Part shown: one piece after another, positions 59,736-64,000 of the stretch
Layout: each line of letters begins with the position of its first letter
Position numbering within the stretch: position 1 is the stretch's first letter
Source of the DNA: an uncultured Pelagibacteraceae bacterium
GTDB lineage: Bacteria; Pseudomonadota; Alphaproteobacteria; Pelagibacterales; Pelagibacteraceae
Assembly (NCBI GenBank): GCA_902524995.1
Contig: CABZFJ010000001.1
Location: 186,001 to 250,000, forward strand
DNA length: 64,000 nt
Direction of reading: 5' to 3'
Made by a program: the position numbers and the translations under genes
The notes under the pieces: model-generated
Seen by the model: only the letters and a program-made list of their open reading frames with translations
What the model was told of the DNA's origin: nothing
The model's database searches: none

Positions 59736-60602
59736 ATGAATTTTAAACACAAGTTTGTTTTTTTATTCCCAGGATTGTTTGTACTTATTGGAATTTTAAT
59801 TTTTCCAATTATTTTTACTATTAGATTAAGTCTTTCTGGATGGAATAGTTATACACCAGAAATGAACTTCATAGGTATTACGAATTATATAAGGTTATTT
59901 ACTGATGACCCAAGGTTTTGGGAGTCTTTTTTTAGGCTAAGTTTTTTATCGGTAACCACAGTTATTCTTCAATATGTTATCGGATTTGCTCTAGCGATGA
60001 TGGTTTGGAGAGAAATAAAATTTAAAAGATTTTTTAGAGTAATTTTTCTTGTCCCAATGATGACAACTCCAGTAATAATGACAGTTATTTGGAGGACATT
60101 TTTTCATGAGTCACTTGGTCCTGTAAATGATTTGTTAGGTGGTTTAGGAGTAAAACCTATTTTATGGTTGAGTGATCCAGTTATTGCAAAGTTTACAGTT
60201 ATAATTGTTGAGGTTTGGCAATGGACACCGTTTATGTTTTTACTATTATTAGCTGGACTTTTGTCACTTCCAAAAGAACCCTTTTTGGCAGCCGCTATAG
60301 ATGGAGCAAGTCCATTTAGAAAATTTGTTTATGTAACTTTTCCTTTGATGGCTCCAATATCAATTGGAGCAATAATAATAAGACTTATCGAGGCTTCAAA
60401 AATAATGGATACTGTATTTGTTTTGACTTCAGGAGGACCAGGAACTGCAACTGAAACGTCGAGTTTTTATATTTATATTAAAGGATTAAGAGAATTTCAG
60501 ATGGGTTATGCAGCAACCTTATCTTTCACTTATCTTGTCATAATGATTATCAGTTTAACGATAATAGCTAAAGTTTTAACCAAATTAATGATCAAAGAAT
60601 AA
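59736..60602 (+). CDS. ABC transporter permease (MalF/GlpP-like)
   Basis: EAAIDGASPFRKFVYVTFPLMAPISIGA-type EAA loop (AAAIDGASPFRKF). Confidence 0.92.
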   Translation: MNFKHKFVFLFPGLFVLIGILIFPIIFTIRLSLSGWNSYTPEMNFIGITNYIRLFTDDPRFWESFFRLSFLSVTTVILQYVIGFALAMMVWREIKFKRFFRVIFLVPMMTTPVIMTVIWRTFFHESLGPVNDLLGGLGVKPILWLSDPVIAKFTVIIVEVWQWTPFMFLLLLAGLLSLPKEPFLAAAIDGASPFRKFVYVTFPLMAPISIGAIIIRLIEASKIMDTVFVLTSGGPGTATETSSFYIYIKGLREFQMGYAATLSFTYLVIMIISLTIIAKVLTKLMIKE

Positions 60603-60604
60603 CT

Positions 60605-61453
60605 ATGATCAAACTTTACACTTTTCTTAAATATTTCTTTATTACGTTTTGGACTGTATTTGTTGTTGCGCCATTTCTGTGGGCTGTATCAACATCTTTC
60701 AAAGACTTCCAGTCAGTAAATAGTAAAGTGACTTATATTCCTTGGTTAGATTTCGAACCAACATTGGAGGGTTGGAGAGTTTTAATTAAGTCTCCCGCTA
60801 AAGGTGGAGTAGATATTGTTGAGCCCTATTTTAATAGCATTTTTGTAACCTGTACTGCTAGCTTAATAAGTATTGTTCTTGGCACTCTTGCTGCTTATGC
60901 ACTATCAAGATTTACCTTTAAAGCTGGATTTGTAAGAAACAACGATATTACTTTTTTCTTTATTTCACAAAGAATCATGCCTCCAATTGTATTATCAATT
61001 CCTTTCTTTATTTTTCTAAGCACAATAGGATTGCTTGATAGCCTATTAGGTCTAGTGGTTGTATACATCGTTTTATTAATGCCAATTGCTGTTTGGATTA
61101 TGGTAGATTTTTTTAATAGAGTTCCAAAAGAATTAGATGAGACTGCATTAATTGACGGATGTAATCCGTATCAAGCTTTCTATAAAGTTGTTTTACCAAA
61201 TTCAATACCTGGTTTAATTGTTGCAGGAATGTTTTGTATTATTTTTGGATGGATAGATTTCTTTTTTGCATTTATTTTAACATTTACTGAAGTACAATTG
61301 TTACCTGTAAAGGTTGTTGCACTTAATTCATCAATAACACCATGGTGGAGCCTTTCGGCATCAGCTTTAGTCTCAGTTGCACCATTAATAATTGTTGCAT
61401 TTATAGTTGAGAGATATCTATCAAAAGGAAATTTATCAGGAGCATTAAAATAA
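60605..61453 (+). CDS. ABC transporter permease (MalG/GlpQ-like)
   Basis: ELDETALIDGCNPYQAFYKVVLPNSIPGL EAA loop. Confidence 0.93.
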   Translation: MIKLYTFLKYFFITFWTVFVVAPFLWAVSTSFKDFQSVNSKVTYIPWLDFEPTLEGWRVLIKSPAKGGVDIVEPYFNSIFVTCTASLISIVLGTLAAYALSRFTFKAGFVRNNDITFFFISQRIMPPIVLSIPFFIFLSTIGLLDSLLGLVVVYIVLLMPIAVWIMVDFFNRVPKELDETALIDGCNPYQAFYKVVLPNSIPGLIVAGMFCIIFGWIDFFFAFILTFTEVQLLPVKVVALNSSITPWWSLSASALVSVAPLIIVAFIVERYLSKGNLSGALK

Positions 61454-62532
61454 TGAATTTAATTGGAGAGAAAATTTCTTATAAACCTGATGAGCAATTT
61501 CATTTAAATAATGTCTCGTTTAATTTTAAAAAAGGTAATTTGTATACCATTCTAGGCAGGACTTTATCTGGTAAAACGACTCTTTTAAAAACAATTGCAG
61601 GATTATTAAATCCAGATCAAGGCTCAATTTCTTTTGAGGAAAAAGACTTTATTAAAATACCAGTTTGGGAAAGAAATGTTGCTATGGTCTATCAACAATT
61701 TATTAATTACCCTCATTTAAATGTATATGAAAATATAACTTTTCCATTAGAACAAAGAAAATTAAGTCCTGAGCAAATAAAAAAAGATGTAGACGAAGCT
61801 TTAAAAACTGTTGGATTAGTTGGATTTGAAAACAGAAAAATTCAGGAATTATCTGGCGGACAGCAACAAAGGGTTGCACTTGCAAGATCACTTGCAAAAA
61901 AAGCAAAAATTTTGTTGCTAGATGAACCGTTAGTTAATTTAGATTACAAACTTAGAGAGCAATTAAGAGAAGAATTTAAAAGAATTTTCTCAGAAGGACT
62001 ATCCCAAGATACAATTTTAATTTACTCAACAACAGATCCACAAGAAGTAATGGAACTGAATGGAGAAGTAATTGTTTTAGACGAAGGGAAGGTATTACAA
62101 AAAGGGCCTGCCAAAGAGATTTTTGAAAATCCATCTAATTTAAAAGTAGCAGAAATATCAAATGATCCACCAATGAATGTTCTGAAGGGTTCAAAAAATT
62201 CAAAAAATCTGAACTTTGAGAATATTTCTTTAGATATTCCAAATCATTTTAAGAATTTAGAAGAGAAAGATTATAATTTTGGAATTAGAGCTTCGGAAAT
62301 AGAACTTGATGAAAATGGTGAAGAATTCGAAATAGAATTAGCAGAGATTAGTGGTTCAGAAACATTGCTTCACTTAAAAAGAGGAAATTCAAAAATAATT
62401 GCTTTAATCGAGGAAGTAATGAATTTTAAAATTCATGAGAAAGTAAAAATAAATTTTAATGCAAATAAGTTTTATGCTTTTGGGGAAGATGAAAAATTAG
62501 TTTCGTCGCCATACGGAGGAACAAATGGCTAA
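61453..62532 (+). CDS. ABC transporter ATP-binding protein 1 (GlpS-like)
   Basis: LGRTLSGKTTLLKTIAG; LSGGQQQRVALARSLAKKAKILLLDEP; STTDPQEVM in place of H-loop. Confidence 0.92.
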   Translation: MNLIGEKISYKPDEQFHLNNVSFNFKKGNLYTILGRTLSGKTTLLKTIAGLLNPDQGSISFEEKDFIKIPVWERNVAMVYQQFINYPHLNVYENITFPLEQRKLSPEQIKKDVDEALKTVGLVGFENRKIQELSGGQQQRVALARSLAKKAKILLLDEPLVNLDYKLREQLREEFKRIFSEGLSQDTILIYSTTDPQEVMELNGEVIVLDEGKVLQKGPAKEIFENPSNLKVAEISNDPPMNVLKGSKNSKNLNFENISLDIPNHFKNLEEKDYNFGIRASEIELDENGEEFEIELAEISGSETLLHLKRGNSKIIALIEEVMNFKIHEKVKINFNANKFYAFGEDEKLVSSPYGGTNG

Positions 62533-63598
62533 AATTGATTTATCTAACATTTCTCATACTTATAATCCTTTAGATCCAAAACCAACATATGCTCTTAATC
62601 CGTTTTCAATGACTTGGGAAAATGGCATGCGGTATGCAATTTTGGGACCTTCTGGGTGTGGAAAAACCACAATGTTAAACATTGTTTCTGGATTAGTAAG
62701 GCCATCCAAAGGTGAAATATTATTCGATGAAACACCTGTGACCGATTTAAGAACAGAAGATAGAAATATTGCCCAAGTTTTCCAATTCCCAGTAATTTAC
62801 AATACAATGACTGTTTATGATAATTTAGCGTTTCCACTAAGATGCAGGGAATTTACAAAAGAAAAAATTGAAGAAAGAGTAAAAGCAGTTTCAGATACTT
62901 TAAATTTATCTTCATTTTTAAACTCACCAGCAAGAAAATTAACGGCTGATCAAAAACAACTTATCTCTTTAGGTAGAGGGTTGGTTCGAGAAGACGTTGC
63001 AGCTGTTTTAATGGACGAACCTCTAACAGTTATTGACCCAGATTTAAAATTTAGACTTCGAAGAAACTTAAAAGAAATCAATGAACAATATAAAACAACA
63101 TTGGTTTATGTAACCCATGATCAAAACGAAGCCATGACTTTTGCCGAAAATATAATTGTTATGGATCAAGGTGAAATTGTGCAAGTTGGATTGCCAAAAG
63201 ATTTATTTGAAAAACCTAAAACAACTTTCGTTGGTTATTTTATTGGCTCTCCAGCAATGAATATTTTTCATTCAACTGTATCTTCTGATCATGAAGTAAA
63301 AATTAATGATACCACTATTAAGACAAATTCAAATTTAGGAAGTTTAAAAGATAAAAATGTTAAACTGGGAATTCGATCCGAGTTCATAGAATTGGCTGAA
63401 AAAGAAAGAAGCAATACAGTTAAAATTAAACTCACAAGAGTTGAGGACTTTGGTAATTTCAAGCTCCTTACAGGAAAAATGGGTGATTTAGTGGTTAAGT
63501 CAAAAGTAGAAAGAGAAAAATCCATTCCAGATGGAGAATTAAATTTATATTTTCCACCAGAGAAATGTTGTGTTTATTCTGATGAAAAATTAGTTTAA
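62525..63598 (+). CDS. ABC transporter ATP-binding protein 2 (GlpT-like)
   Basis: LGPSGCGKTTMLNIVSG; KLTADQKQLISLGRGLVREDVAAVLMDEPLTVIDP; VTHDQNEAMTFA. Confidence 0.92.
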   Translation: MAKIDLSNISHTYNPLDPKPTYALNPFSMTWENGMRYAILGPSGCGKTTMLNIVSGLVRPSKGEILFDETPVTDLRTEDRNIAQVFQFPVIYNTMTVYDNLAFPLRCREFTKEKIEERVKAVSDTLNLSSFLNSPARKLTADQKQLISLGRGLVREDVAAVLMDEPLTVIDPDLKFRLRRNLKEINEQYKTTLVYVTHDQNEAMTFAENIIVMDQGEIVQVGLPKDLFEKPKTTFVGYFIGSPAMNIFHSTVSSDHEVKINDTTIKTNSNLGSLKDKNVKLGIRSEFIELAEKERSNTVKIKLTRVEDFGNFKLLTGKMGDLVVKSKVEREKSIPDGELNLYFPPEKCCVYSDEKLV

Positions 63599-63605
63599 GG
63601 GATAA

Positions 63606-64000
63606 ATGAAACTTCTAAATTCATCAGCACAACAACTTTTAAAAAAACTTAAAAATAAACAATTAACTTCTGTTGAACTTTGTAAAGCATATATCAATCA
63701 AAAAAAAAAATATGATAAGGATATTCAAGCTTGGGAATATTTTAATGAAAAAAAACTACTAAGTGATGCAAAAAAATCTGACAATCAGAGAAAAAAATTA
63801 AAATCTTTAGGGGTTTTGCATGGTCTACCAGTGGCACTTAAAGATATTATCTCAACATCTGAAATGCCAACAAAATACGGCGCAAGAATAAAATTAAAAA
63901 AAAAGAGTAATTTAGATGCTAAAATTGTTGAGCTCTTAAAAAAGGCTGGAGCAATAATTATGGGTAAAACCGTAACTTGTGAATTAGCTTTCTTATCGCC
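63606..64000 (+). CDS. Amidase signature family protein (partial, runs off window end)
   Basis: MKLLNSSAQQLLKKLKNKQLTSVELCKAYINQ...LHGLPVALKDIISTSEMPTKYGA...GAIIMGKTVTCELAF. Confidence 0.9.
   Translation, partial: MKLLNSSAQQLLKKLKNKQLTSVELCKAYINQKKKYDKDIQAWEYFNEKKLLSDAKKSDNQRKKLKSLGVLHGLPVALKDIISTSEMPTKYGARIKLKKKSNLDAKIVELLKKAGAIIMGKTVTCELAFLS

Noticed and set aside
1-64000. CRISPR array, prophage, IS element, toxin-antitoxin or restriction system
   Set aside because: No regularly spaced repeats, transposase/integrase or recognised defence proteins seen.

Overview
AT-rich, very compact bacterial genome segment. Gene content and style (tiny intergenic gaps, overlapping stops and starts, TRAP/ABC uptake systems, Ccm cytochrome c maturation, DUF2794, IalB-like and TPR-sulfotransferase proteins) fit a SAR11/Pelagibacter-type alphaproteobacterium; this lineage call is inference. 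Main blocks: hslU(partial)-hslV; a his operon (hisB-hisH-small lipoprotein-hisA-hisF-hisE); a TRAP transporter; two tandem type IV prepilins; lolA/ftsK/ubiH-like; two TPR proteins (one sulfotransferase, one with a Cys-rich C-terminal domain); one tRNA-Gly(GCC); purH/heparinase-like/rpe; an SSS symporter with DUF4212 subunit plus acs; EVE/tsaD/hemC/hemD/mscS/yggT/folD; ybbAP-like/tesA; a photolyase-type locus (PF04244-type protein, DUF2256-like mini-protein, CSCC-tail protein, FAD-domain-first photolyase homologue); argG; ccmCDEFGH; a PagL-like protein; and a hydroxy-acid/polyol block ending in a GlpV/P/Q/S/T-like ABC importer and a partial amidase. No CRISPR array, IS element, prophage or rRNA was seen. 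Best leads: the photolyase-type locus with two non-canonical members, an asymmetric pair of ABC importer ATPases with complementary motif loss, a 15-bp RNA hairpin with G-U pairs upstream of ccmC, a TPR protein with an unassigned Cys-rich domain, and several unlisted small ORFs.
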